Below, in pieces: positions 55,809 to 63,853 of a stretch of DNA of 64,000 nucleotides. Source of the DNA: Deltaproteobacteria bacterium (GTDB lineage: Bacteria; Myxococcota_A; UBA796; GCA-2862545). The stretch is from contig SBGP01000012.1 of the NCBI GenBank assembly GCA_006226595.1, positions 27,154 to 91,153 of the forward strand, in the 5' to 3' direction. Under the pieces are notes generated by a model that was not told the DNA's origin, did not search any database, and saw only the letters and a program-made list of their open reading frames with translations. How positions within the stretch are numbered: the stretch's first letter is position 1; the number at the start of each line of letters is the position of its first letter. A program made the position numbers and the translations under genes.

Positions 55809-55841
55809 AGCCCCGTTCACCCTCGGTGGACGGGGCTTTCT
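55809..55841 (+). terminator. Terminator after tRNA-Cys
   Basis: AGCCCCGT(T)CACC, loop CTC, GGTG(G)ACGGGGCT, then TTCT on the plus strand. It lies between the tRNA and the convergent histidine kinase gene. Confidence 0.8.
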
Positions 55842-55844
55842 GCT

Positions 55845-56696
55845 TCAGGGCTGCGCGGTGGGCAGGCGTACCAGGAAGCAGCCACCGCCTCCCGCTCGGT
55901 CCTCGTACCAGGCGGCGCCACCCAGGCGTCGAGCGGCGCGGTCGACCAGCGCCAGGCCCAGACCCACGCCGCCGCCGCCGCCGCCGCCGCCGGCGCGATG
56001 GAATGGCAGGAACGCGCGTCGGGCCAGCTCGGGCGAGAGGCCGGGACCCTCGTCGGCGATGCCGACGACCAGGCCGTCCACGGACGGGCGGGAGAACACC
56101 TGGAGCGCGAGCTTCCCGTCGGCATGCCCGTAGCGAAACGCGTTCGAGAGCAGGTTCTCGAACAGCAAGCTCGCGACGCGCTCGTCGGTGCGCAGGGCGA
56201 GGCCCGCCTCGATGGTCACGTCGGCGCGGAGATCGGGAGACAGCTGGCGCTGGCGCTCGACCAGGCGTTCGCAGAGGTCGCTGAGGTCGACCGTCGTCAC
56301 CTCGAACTCCCGGCTCTTGAGCCGGGCCAGGCACAGCAGGCCTTCGATGCGGTCGAGGGCCTCGACCAACGCGTCGTCCACCGCGGCACACGCCGCGCCC
56401 GCGGGCAGTGCCTGGAGGAGCATGCGCGCGCCGACCAGGGGCTGGCGGAGGTCGTGGGCGACGCCAAACGAGAACAGCTCGAGTTCCTGGTTGAGCTCGG
56501 TCAGCTGCTGGCGCTGCGTCTCGATGGTCTCGGCGTCCCGGCGCAGCTGGTCGTGGTCGCGCTGAAGCGTGCGCTTGTTCTCGCCGAGCTCGGCGAGGGT
56601 CTCCATGAGCAGCTCGGCGCGCAGGCGCGAGAGGCTCGCATCGCACTGAGCCTCGAGCGCCCGCTCGAGCAGTCGGCGGCGATCGAGGCGGTTCAC
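55845..56696 (-). CDS. Soluble sensor histidine kinase
   Basis: 283 residues without membrane helices. A coiled coil (about 25-75) leads into the H box (FSFGVAHDLRQPL, phospho-acceptor His81), then the N box (ENLLSNAFRYG), G1 (DEGPGLS) and G2 (GVGLGLALV). Between the F box (FLPFHRA) and G2 is a run of nine glycines encoded by a (GCC)n tract. GTG 56696 overlaps the stop of the di-iron protein gene (GTGA). With no sensory domain of its own, the coupled upstream protein is the natural sensor candidate. No response regulator gene is adjacent. Confidence 0.87.
   Translation of the reverse strand: MNRLDRRRLLERALEAQCDASLSRLRAELLMETLAELGENKRTLQRDHDQLRRDAETIETQRQQLTELNQELELFSFGVAHDLRQPLVGARMLLQALPAGAACAAVDDALVEALDRIEGLLCLARLKSREFEVTTVDLSDLCERLVERQRQLSPDLRADVTIEAGLALRTDERVASLLFENLLSNAFRYGHADGKLALQVFSRPSVDGLVVGIADEGPGLSPELARRAFLPFHRAGGGGGGGGVGLGLALVDRAARRLGGAAWYEDRAGGGGCFLVRLPTAQP
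55968..55991. repeat. (GCC)8 trinucleotide repeat inside the histidine kinase
   Basis: Eight perfect GCC units on the plus strand encode consecutive glycines in the ATP-lid region of the kinase. Changes in unit number would alter lid length without frameshift. Confidence 0.9.
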
Positions 56697-57430
56697 GCAG
56701 AGACCAGTCGGTCGATGCCGCAGCGGAGCGTCCGCAGATGTGCGTTGGCTCGCGCCACCTGGTCGCCGACGAGCACGGACCCGTGCTGGGGGCAGACGCG
56801 CTCAGGATCGAGCTGCATCAGGCGGTCCAGCGAGTAGACCAGCGCCTGCTGGCTCGCCATGTACACCTCGTGCCACTCGGTGAGCTGTGACTCGAACGCG
56901 CCCTCCGCGAACAGTGACCACGGCGCGCCGACCGCTCCGAACAGGTCGCCGGTGAACAGGCTGCGCGTCGCCGTATCCCAGGTCGCCATCGCCCCTGGCG
57001 AGTGTAGGAACGGAGTGGCGACGAACTCGAGCGTGCGGTCCGCGAGCGGGAGGAAGCCTCCCTCGGGAGGTACCGCGCGGATCGGGATGCGCAGCCCGAT
57101 GTGTTCGAGCAGACGAGCGGTCTCGCGGTGGGCGACGACCTCGGCTTCCGGGGCGACCTCGGCGATGACCGGCAAGGAGCCGACGACGTCGGGGTCCTGG
57201 TGTGCGACCACCACATAGCGCAGGTCCTCGGGGGTGATGAGGTCGAGGACCTTGCGGAACACCACCGGGAAGTCGCCCATCGAGCCCGGGTCGATGAGCA
57301 CGGCCCCTGCCTGCGTGTGGAGGAGGTAGGCATTGCACTGCAGGCCGCGTCCGGGGTCGTAGCGACCCACCCAGTGCACGTCATCGGCAATGGCGATGGC
57401 CTCGCTGTAGTCCACGGCGCCTCCAGCCAT
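56693..57430 (-). CDS. ODP-type metallo-beta-lactamase-fold di-iron protein
   Basis: 245 residues, the MBL half of flavodiiron proteins without flavodoxin. The metal-ligand series is visible: His77-x-Asp79-x-Asp81, His143 (FLHSPG), Asp162 (FTGDLFG) and His216 (CPQHG). Canonical flavodiiron proteins have HxExDH; here the last His position is Val82, so the site is altered. ODP proteins bind O2 or NO and act as sensors in several signalling systems. Coupling to the histidine kinase supports a sensor role. ATG 57430 is used; GTG 57415 has a better ribosome site (GGAGG). Confidence 0.8.
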   Translation of the reverse strand: MAGGAVDYSEAIAIADDVHWVGRYDPGRGLQCNAYLLHTQAGAVLIDPGSMGDFPVVFRKVLDLITPEDLRYVVVAHQDPDVVGSLPVIAEVAPEAEVVAHRETARLLEHIGLRIPIRAVPPEGGFLPLADRTLEFVATPFLHSPGAMATWDTATRSLFTGDLFGAVGAPWSLFAEGAFESQLTEWHEVYMASQQALVYSLDRLMQLDPERVCPQHGSVLVGDQVARANAHLRTLRCGIDRLVSA

Positions 57431-57557
57431 GGATCATAGAGCGGAGGTGCCCCGTCGCTGCGAATTCCGCGCGCATCCCTCGTTGACGCGCGTCGACGGA
57501 CCCCGTCACAAATGTCCGGTTTGGGGCGCTGGGCCGATTCACGGGCCCGAAACAAGT

Positions 57558-57581
57558 GCGGCGGCCCCGAGGGACCGCCGC
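57558..57581 (-). terminator. Terminator after the M16 peptidase
   Basis: GCGGCGG(T)CCC, loop TC, GGG(G)CCGCCGC form an almost perfect stem 22 bases past the stop, followed by ACTTGTTTCG. Located in the 173-bp gap that also contains the promoter-side leader for the divergent strand; nothing else was seen there. Confidence 0.65.
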
Positions 57582-57603
57582 GTCTTTGATGAACGAGAGA
57601 GGA

Positions 57604-60600
57604 CTACTCCTCGGAGGACTCTTCGGTCTCCTCGGACTCCTCGCTCTCGCCGTTCTTGGCCTTCTTCTTCTCGGCCTTGGCCTCGGCCTTCTTCTTCTTC
57701 TTGTACTCCTTCGGGTCGGCAGCCTTGAGCAGCTCGTCGCCCATCGCCTCGTGGTCGTAGACCTCGTAGGCAATGCCGGCTTCCTTGAGCGCGGGCTCCA
57801 TGACCGAGGTCGGGCCGACGGCGGTGATCAGCACGTGGTCGGAGCACGAGCCCATCAGGCCGATGACCTCGTCCTTGCCGACCGCGGCGAGCCGCTCGGG
57901 GTACTTCGCGATGTGGTCCCAGCTCTCGCGGTCGGCGATGACCGACGCGAGGCGACGAGCCATCTGCTCGGAGGACTGCTGACGGAGCACGTACTTGCGA
58001 GCCTGGTTGAGCTTGACGAGCTTCATCGTGTCCTCGTCGAACTCACCCTTCTCGTAGCGGGCCACCGCGTCGTTGAACGACTCGATCGTCACGGGCACCG
58101 CGTCGTTCTGGACGAGGGCGCTCATGTAGATCTGGCTCGCACCACCGGGCATGCCGCCGATGCCGCCGTAGGCACCGTAGGTGACGCCGAGGTCGGCGCG
58201 CAGGTGCTGGAACAGCTCCTTGGTGACCAGGGTGCTGAACACGCCGCGGGCCGCGAGGTTCTCGCTGGTCGCCGGGGCGCCGGGGCACACGAGCGTGACG
58301 TCGGTCTGCGTCTTCTTCTCGTCCTCGAACAGCAGCACGCGGCTCGGTCCGGGGTTGATCTCGCCGGTGAGCGGCTCCATCTGCTTCTCGACCACGCCGC
58401 CCTTGGGCTTCCAGCTACCGAAGTACTTGGAGGCCAGCGCCTCGGCCTCGTCCGCGCGGACGTTGCCAACGATGAGCAGGGTCGTGTTCGCGGGCTGCCA
58501 CACCTCGTTGAGGAACTGGCCGATCTCGGGCGCTCCCCACTCGGCCCACTTCTCGAGATCCTCGTAGTGGTAGTCGTACGCCATCGGGTGCTCGGCGCCG
58601 AGCAGGTGCTCCTGCGTGATCTTCCACTTGTGCCAGCCCTGGCTCTGGAAGTTGCCGAGCAGGCGCTTCTTGGCGCGCTTGATGTAGTCGGGCTTGCCCG
58701 CGGTGTACGGCTTGAGCTGCTCGAGGTTCTCGCGAGCGACCCACAGCACGTTGGCGAGGTTACCGTTCGGCGCGGTGACCTGGATCGTGTCGTTGTCGGC
58801 ATCGACGCCGCCGCCGGCCATGGCCGCGAACTGCATCATGTCGAAGTCGTAGCCGCTCTGGAACGTCGACGCGAGACGGCCGATGCCGTTGCCGGTCTTG
58901 GTGCCGCCGTACGCGATCAGGCGCACGTCGACGACCGGAGCCTCGCCGTGCGGCAGGATGACGACGCGCATACCGTTGCCGAGCTTGAAGTCGCGCATCT
59001 TCTCGAAGTCGGGAAGCGCGGTCTCTTCCTTGATCAGCTCCTCGGTGACGTCCTTCGGGTCGATGGTGAAGGCGACGACGTCGCTCTCACCGGTCGCACC
59101 GGCGTAGTCGGACTCGGAGCTGTCCTTGGTGAGCTCGTCCTCGGGGAGGGGGTTGAGCACCACGGAGGCCACGCGGTCACGGGTGAGCCACTGCTCGACG
59201 AACTCCGCGATCTGCTTGGCGTTGACGCTCATGGCTTCTTCCATGGCGTCGGAGTGGTACTGCGGGCGGCCGGTGTAGTGGGCGTGCTGCGCGATGTCGG
59301 TGGCGCGGGAGCCCTGGCCGATGCCCGAGAAACGGTCGAGCGAGGCGATGATGCCGGCGAGCTGGTAGTTGCGACGGGTGCCGAGGGCACGGTCGAGCTG
59401 GCTGTAGGCATCGGGGTTGACGATGTTCGGGCCGATCTGGTCGATGGCCTTCTCGACCAGGTACTCGCCCTTGCCCTTCTCGGTCATGCCGACCCAGCAG
59501 ATGATCCGGCTGTTGTGCTTGGAGGGCCAGGCAAAGCAGCCAGCGCCGGTGTTCTTGTCGTAGCCGGGGACGACGGCGGCCTCGAGGCCGTAGGCCATGG
59601 AGTTGCCGACGATCGCCGCCGCGAGCTCCATCATCTGGTCGTTGCCCTGGTACGCACCGGGCACGGACCACGCGAGGTACGCGGCGCGCTCCTCGACGGG
59701 GGCGTCGTACTCGGACACGGTCTGGTCGTAGGCGGGCTGCGGCTCCATGGCCACGCCCTCCTGCTCGACGCGCACGACCGGCTCGGCGGTGGTGTCGAGG
59801 GGCACCTTCTCGCCGGCGGCGAACTTGGCCGGATCCCACGCACCCCACAGCCAGTGGTCCGGGTTGGACTCGTCGGGCTCGTCGACGCCCGGCTTCGGGT
59901 AGCGGAACAGGTGCTCTTCGGTGAGGTCCGGGTGCAGCAGCTTGAGGTCGAAGTTCTCGAAGATCAGGCTGGAAGCGACGCGCGGATCGAAGTCACCGAC
60001 GATGGTGATCGTCGCGTGCTCGGGCTTGTAGTGGTCCGAGGCGAAGGTGACGATGTCTTCGTAGGTGATGTTGTCGAGGGAGCCGTGCGTACCGATACCC
60101 AGACGCGCATACGGGTGCTCCGGGTGGAACAGAGCGCCGTTGATGTACGCGAGCACGCCGCTGCCGCCGTTCTCGTAGCGCATGCGGAGCTCGTTGCGGA
60201 TGACCTCGCGCTCGGAGTCGATGCGGTCCTTCGGCACGCCAGTGGTCGGGTCGGTCATGCGCAGCGACGAGAGCTTGAGCAGCGTCTCGAGCTGGTTGGC
60301 CGGACACACGGACATGTAGTTGGTCCAGTCGTCGGCGGTCGAGGCGTTGAGGTCGCAGCCCATCTCGGAGAGCACGTCCCAGGTCTTGGGCAGGTCACCG
60401 TGGTGGGTCTGGAACCACATGTGCTCGAGGAAGTGGGCGATGCCCTCCTTGCCGATCGGGTCGCTGGTCGATCCCCGGTCGAACACGGTGGTGATGCCGA
60501 CCATCGGCTGGCTGTGGTCCGGCTGCATGATCACCATAAGGCCGGTCGGGAACACGAAGCGCTGGGAGATGAGGCTGTACTCGCTCATCTGCACGCGCAT

Positions 60601-60723
60601 CGGCGGGCGCTCGGCGCGAGTGTCGGCCGAGACCTCGATGGTCTCGGTGTTGTCGTCGTCCGCCAGCGCCGCAGTCGGCAGCAGCAGCGACAGAGCCAGG
60701 GACAGGGTCTTGATCGATCGCAT
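57604..60723 (-). CDS. Two-lobed M16 family zinc metallopeptidase, secreted
   Basis: 1,039 residues. A signal peptide (MRSIKTLSLALSLLLPTAALA) is followed by an active M16 half with the inverted zinc motif His97-Phe-Leu-Glu100-His101 and a downstream acidic ligand region (DSEREVIRNEL). The second M16 half (about 540-1000) starts MRDFKLGNGMRVVILPHGEAPVVDV and lacks HxxEH, as in pitrilysin-type pairs. The last 35 residues are a Lys/Glu/Ser-rich tail (KKKKKAEAKAEKKK ... SEESEETEESSEE). It should degrade peptides in the periplasm. The upstream 60724-60925 region contains a divergent promoter zone. Confidence 0.9.
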   Translation of the reverse strand: MRSIKTLSLALSLLLPTAALADDDNTETIEVSADTRAERPPMRVQMSEYSLISQRFVFPTGLMVIMQPDHSQPMVGITTVFDRGSTSDPIGKEGIAHFLEHMWFQTHHGDLPKTWDVLSEMGCDLNASTADDWTNYMSVCPANQLETLLKLSSLRMTDPTTGVPKDRIDSEREVIRNELRMRYENGGSGVLAYINGALFHPEHPYARLGIGTHGSLDNITYEDIVTFASDHYKPEHATITIVGDFDPRVASSLIFENFDLKLLHPDLTEEHLFRYPKPGVDEPDESNPDHWLWGAWDPAKFAAGEKVPLDTTAEPVVRVEQEGVAMEPQPAYDQTVSEYDAPVEERAAYLAWSVPGAYQGNDQMMELAAAIVGNSMAYGLEAAVVPGYDKNTGAGCFAWPSKHNSRIICWVGMTEKGKGEYLVEKAIDQIGPNIVNPDAYSQLDRALGTRRNYQLAGIIASLDRFSGIGQGSRATDIAQHAHYTGRPQYHSDAMEEAMSVNAKQIAEFVEQWLTRDRVASVVLNPLPEDELTKDSSESDYAGATGESDVVAFTIDPKDVTEELIKEETALPDFEKMRDFKLGNGMRVVILPHGEAPVVDVRLIAYGGTKTGNGIGRLASTFQSGYDFDMMQFAAMAGGGVDADNDTIQVTAPNGNLANVLWVARENLEQLKPYTAGKPDYIKRAKKRLLGNFQSQGWHKWKITQEHLLGAEHPMAYDYHYEDLEKWAEWGAPEIGQFLNEVWQPANTTLLIVGNVRADEAEALASKYFGSWKPKGGVVEKQMEPLTGEINPGPSRVLLFEDEKKTQTDVTLVCPGAPATSENLAARGVFSTLVTKELFQHLRADLGVTYGAYGGIGGMPGGASQIYMSALVQNDAVPVTIESFNDAVARYEKGEFDEDTMKLVKLNQARKYVLRQQSSEQMARRLASVIADRESWDHIAKYPERLAAVGKDEVIGLMGSCSDHVLITAVGPTSVMEPALKEAGIAYEVYDHEAMGDELLKAADPKEYKKKKKAEAKAEKKKAKNGESEESEETEESSEE

Positions 60724-60925
60724 GGGTCTCCCTCGGGACAGCCCGGGTGGAAGCGGGACGCCGGTTGTTAACACACACGGCGGCGGTGCCGATTCCTGTG
60801 GACCTTCCACAACGAAAGTTGACGAGGCGTCCGCACGAAGAGTGCGCCCCGATCCGTCACTTTGGATGGGGCAGGGGCAAGGTCTTCGCGGGTCGGCTAC
60901 GCTTCGCTGCGAAGAGGAGGAACCC

Positions 60926-61165
60926 GTGGAGGCCGTCGTCGTGGGCGTCCTGACGGCCATCACGGTCGGTCTGGGCACCGTGTTCTGGTACCTGCTCGTC
61001 GCTCCCGAGCGCGTGATGGTGCTGTTCGGCGACCTCTCGGACGAGTGGTTCGAAGGCGATGGCGGCGGGTCCGTGCGCGCGCTCACCTGGGCCCTCGGCA
61101 TCGTCGTGTTCCTGTGCGCCTTCCTCACCGGCGGAGTGGTCGCGTTCCTCGCGAGGACGCTGTGA
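60926..61165 (+). CDS. Small membrane protein upstream of the MobA-like gene
   Basis: 79 residues from GTG 60926, preceded by AGGAGG five bases upstream. Two hydrophobic segments (VVVGVLTAITVGLGTVFWYLLV and LTWALGIVVFLCAFLTGGVVAFLA) flank an acidic loop (GDLSDEWFEGDGGG). The stop overlaps the next start (GTGA). No family recognised. Confidence 0.7.
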   Translation: MEAVVVGVLTAITVGLGTVFWYLLVAPERVMVLFGDLSDEWFEGDGGGSVRALTWALGIVVFLCAFLTGGVVAFLARTL

Positions 61166-61713
61166 TCGCCGAGCTCGGCATCGTGCTGGCCGCGGGTGGC
61201 TCGACGCGTATGGGCGAGCCCAAGGCCCTGCTCGCATGGGGAGAAGGCACTCTCGTCGCGGCCCACGTCGCGGCGCTGCGTCCGCACGTCGCAGAGGTGC
61301 TCGTCGTCGAGGGCGCGGTGGTCCTCCCCGATCTCGACGCGACTCGGATCGTGAACGACGCGTGGGCGAGCACGTTTCCAGCCGATTCGCTACGGCTCGC
61401 GCTCGCGGCCCGACCCGCAGCCACGTCTGCGCTGGTGACCCCCGTCGACACGGTCCCCGTCTCGGCATCGACCCTGATCGCGCTGGCAGGCGAGGGGAGT
61501 GCGGTGCCCGTCGATCGCGAGGGGCGTCCGGGACATCCGGTCCGCATTGCGGGGCGCGAGCTCGCAGCCATGCGCGCCGCCTCACCCGAAGGGGGTCTGC
61601 GGACCCTGCTGGTCGGGGCCCGGCGGGTGTCGGTTTGCGAGGCGTGGGTCGCGCTCGACTTCGACGAGCCCGACACCTACCGCCGAGTGAGAGAGTCCGC
61701 GATCGGGCATTGA
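61162..61713 (+). CDS. MobA/MocA-like nucleotidyltransferase
   Basis: 183 residues. The start ELGIVLAAGGSTRMGEPKALLAW is the NTP-transferase nucleotide loop of the MobA/MocA group (LAAGxSxRMGxxK). A metal-binding Asp follows in TPVDTVPVS, then the GHPVRI segment seen in molybdenum-cofactor cytidylyl- and guanylyltransferases. Likely transfers a nucleotide to a cofactor or sugar-like substrate; whether it serves molybdopterin cannot be told, since no moa, moe or molybdoenzyme genes are near. GTG start inside the previous stop. Confidence 0.8.
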   Translation: MIAELGIVLAAGGSTRMGEPKALLAWGEGTLVAAHVAALRPHVAEVLVVEGAVVLPDLDATRIVNDAWASTFPADSLRLALAARPAATSALVTPVDTVPVSASTLIALAGEGSAVPVDREGRPGHPVRIAGRELAAMRAASPEGGLRTLLVGARRVSVCEAWVALDFDEPDTYRRVRESAIGH

Positions 61714-61748
61714 CACCCGGCGCGCGTCGGTTAGAAGGCGCGGGCTTC

Positions 61749-61825
61749 GGCTAGGTAGCTCAGTTGGTTAGAGCATACGGTTCATACCCGTAGGGTCGGT
61801 GGTTCAAATCCACTCCTAGCCACCA
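61749..61825 (+). tRNA. tRNA-Met (CAT)
   Basis: Acceptor GGCTAGG pairs with CCTAGCC. The D arm is AGCTCAGTTGGTTAGAGC. The anticodon stem-loop ACGGG-like arm has loop TTCATAC with anticodon CAT. The T arm is GGTGG-TTCAAAT-CCACT. Discriminator A and encoded CCA follow (61823-61825). The first acceptor pair is intact, so it is more likely elongator (or Ile2-type CAU) than initiator tRNA. Confidence 0.93.
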
Positions 61826-61835
61826 GAAATAAAGG

Positions 61836-61868
61836 TCCCCCGCCCGCTTTTGCTGGCGGGGGATTTTT
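61836..61868 (+). terminator. Intrinsic terminator after tRNA-Met
   Basis: TCCCCCGCC, ten-base loop, GGCGGGGGA, then TTTTT. Perfect nine-pair stem with T-run. Confidence 0.92.
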
Positions 61869-61955
61869 GCTTCCGGCACATCGGTTGACCGGCGCCCCAC
61901 ATGGGCCCCACACTCGCTCTGGGAGGTGGCCTTGGGAAATGGCGCCGGTGTGAGC

Positions 61956-63227
61956 ATGGCGAAGAGCGGCGCGCGGTGGCGCGTGCGTTGGCGCGAGTGG
62001 GTGGAGCTGGACGACGGCAAGCGGAAGCGTCGGCAGCGGGAGCGCTGGGTGTCGACCGAGGAGGCCGCGATCGAGCTTCGTGCCTCGGTCCTTCGGGAGC
62101 TCGAGGCCGGCCGCGTCTGGGAGCCGGACGCCACGCGCGAGGAACGCGCCGTCACGCTGGACGAGATGGGAGTCGAGTACCTCAGGTGGCAGGCGACAAT
62201 GCGGCAGGCCGCGGCGTCGAGCATCCGCAACTATGCCCGGTCATGGGGTTCCTTCGTCGAGGTCGCCGCGTTCCTGCGTCGGGTGCCGACGGGTGCGCCT
62301 GTGCCTGCGGACCTCCTGTCCCGTCGCCTGTTCGCCCAGGTGGCCGAGGAACTGCGCGCGCCGAGCGAGGGCCGTACCGTGGCCTTCAAGCAGAAGCGGC
62401 GGAACGGACGGGTCGACGAGGTCCGGCGGCCCGCGAAGCCGCTCGCGGAGAGCACCATCTACGCGTGTCTGCGCACGGCTCGGGACGTGTGGACCTGGGC
62501 GTCGGGTGCGCCCGAGGAGTTTCCCGGGCTGCCGGCGCCAGCATCCGGGCTGCTTCCGCCTGCGCCCACCTACGCGGCCCCTCCGGCACCGACGATGGCC
62601 GAGATCGATGCCTGCATTCGACTGATCACGCCCAAGGCGACGCGGGCTCGCGCGGCGGCCGTGTGGATGCGCTACACCGGCCTCCGCATCGCCCAGGTGC
62701 TCCGGCTGCGCGACGAGGACCTCGACGAGGCCTCCCGAACGCTCACGCTCCGGGGTGAACTCGGAAAGTCCAAGCGGGAAGCCAGCGCGGCACGGGTGCT
62801 GCCCGTGAGCGACGCCATGCTCCGGGATCTGCGCGGGCTCCGCGGCGAGGGTGGCTACCTGGTACCCGGCGGCGGAGAGCTCAACGCGAGAGGGCGGATC
62901 TCCACTCCGGCCGGAACGCTCCGCAGGGCCTGGGAGCGCGCCACGCAGGCGGGCCTGGCGCGACGCGAGGTGTGGGATCCTCCTTCGAGGAAGATCGCTC
63001 GGCCAGACCACGCATTTCGCGCAGCTCTGCAGGCCCACCTCGATGGTGCCCGGGTGCGCGAGACCACCATCGACGCGCTCGTCGGTCATGCGCCCTCGAG
63101 CACGCGGAGGAAGCACTACGCGCCGGTCGGGCTCGACGAGATGCGCGACGCCGTCGATCTGATCCCGCCGATCGACTGGGGGGCGAAGCGCGCGACGAAC
63201 GTGGTGCCGTTCAGCGCCGGCTCGTGA
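61956..63227 (+). CDS. Tyrosine recombinase (phage/island integrase)
   Basis: 423 residues from ATG 61956; in-frame GTGs at 61926 and 61950 are alternatives and no ribosome site is decisive. The N-terminus (GARWRVRWREWVELDDGKRKRRQRERW) is an AP2-like arm-binding domain, followed by a SAM-like core-binding domain (about 60-190). The catalytic domain has Arg244 (YTGLRIAQVLRL), His352-x-x-Arg355 (HAFR), His378 (VGHAPS) and the nucleophile Tyr388 (KHYAP), so it looks active. It starts 131 bp after tRNA-Met and reads away from it, the usual layout of an element integrated at a tRNA 3' end. Confidence 0.9.
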   Translation: MAKSGARWRVRWREWVELDDGKRKRRQRERWVSTEEAAIELRASVLRELEAGRVWEPDATREERAVTLDEMGVEYLRWQATMRQAAASSIRNYARSWGSFVEVAAFLRRVPTGAPVPADLLSRRLFAQVAEELRAPSEGRTVAFKQKRRNGRVDEVRRPAKPLAESTIYACLRTARDVWTWASGAPEEFPGLPAPASGLLPPAPTYAAPPAPTMAEIDACIRLITPKATRARAAAVWMRYTGLRIAQVLRLRDEDLDEASRTLTLRGELGKSKREASAARVLPVSDAMLRDLRGLRGEGGYLVPGGGELNARGRISTPAGTLRRAWERATQAGLARREVWDPPSRKIARPDHAFRAALQAHLDGARVRETTIDALVGHAPSSTRRKHYAPVGLDEMRDAVDLIPPIDWGAKRATNVVPFSAGS

Positions 63228-63786
63228 TGTCCGCGGCGACCGCGGCCCAGTCCGCGACACGGCCCTGAGCCGCGCCGCTGCGCGCAGTGGGTTTCGGCTG
63301 CCGGCGCTTGGACTGGACCCGTCCCGCGTTGAAGGCCTCGCCGAGCGCGTCCGCTCTCCACCGAAACGAGCGCCGCTTCTTGCTATTGCCGGATCGGACG
63401 ACCAGATCCGGTCGCTGTGCCATAGCAATCTCGGCGACCGCATCGAGCTCTCGGCGGTGCACGCCGAGCAGTGCCGCAGCCTCGGTCGTGCTCACCCAGG
63501 GGCGGGCGACTGGACGTCCGACGGTGGCCAGAACATCGCTCCACACGACCATCTGTAGACCGGTGTCCTCACGAAGGAGTCCCGCGTCCTGCAGTAGCTG
63601 GCGCACGCTCGCTTCGTCGCTCTCCAGCGCTTCCACGCACTCGTCCAGTGTGAGCAGGGCGGAGGGGTGCAGACTCCACCGTCGCGGAGGTGGGGGACTC
63701 GCTCGCCCGAGCGCGTTGAGGAGCCGGTCCGCGCTGCGAGGTGCGGTGGGTGCGACGAGCTTGAGTTCCGGGCGCGTGGAGGTCAT
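63211..63786 (-). CDS. Putative DNA-binding protein next to the integrase
   Basis: 191 residues, not recognised with certainty. AAGGAG precedes ATG 63786. The centre (about 95-150) has a MerR/excisionase-like helix-turn-helix pattern: WVSTTEAAALLGVHRRELDAVAEIA, followed by SKKRRSFRWRADALGEAF. The C-terminus is basic (SKRRQPKPTARSG). It is convergent with the integrase and overlaps its end by 17 bp. An excisionase-like or regulatory role for the element is inferred from position. Confidence 0.55.
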   Translation of the reverse strand: MTSTRPELKLVAPTAPRSADRLLNALGRASPPPPRRWSLHPSALLTLDECVEALESDEASVRQLLQDAGLLREDTGLQMVVWSDVLATVGRPVARPWVSTTEAAALLGVHRRELDAVAEIAMAQRPDLVVRSGNSKKRRSFRWRADALGEAFNAGRVQSKRRQPKPTARSGAAQGRVADWAAVAADITSRR

Positions 63787-63853
63787 GGCTCTCCTTGAGA
63801 GCGGGGGAACACCGTGGGCCTGACTGCACGATGGAGTCGCGTGGGGAAGCGGC

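Noticed and set aside
51924..56837. Plus-strand open frame of more than 1,600 codons across the PBP, tRNA-Cys and kinase
   Set aside because: It runs through a tRNA gene and opposite three well-supported genes; composition is typical of antisense frames in high-GC DNA.
61926..61955. GTG at 61926 as integrase start
   Set aside because: The GGGAG sequence abuts the GTG with almost no spacing; ATG 61956 gives a typical integrase N-terminus, though the choice is not certain.
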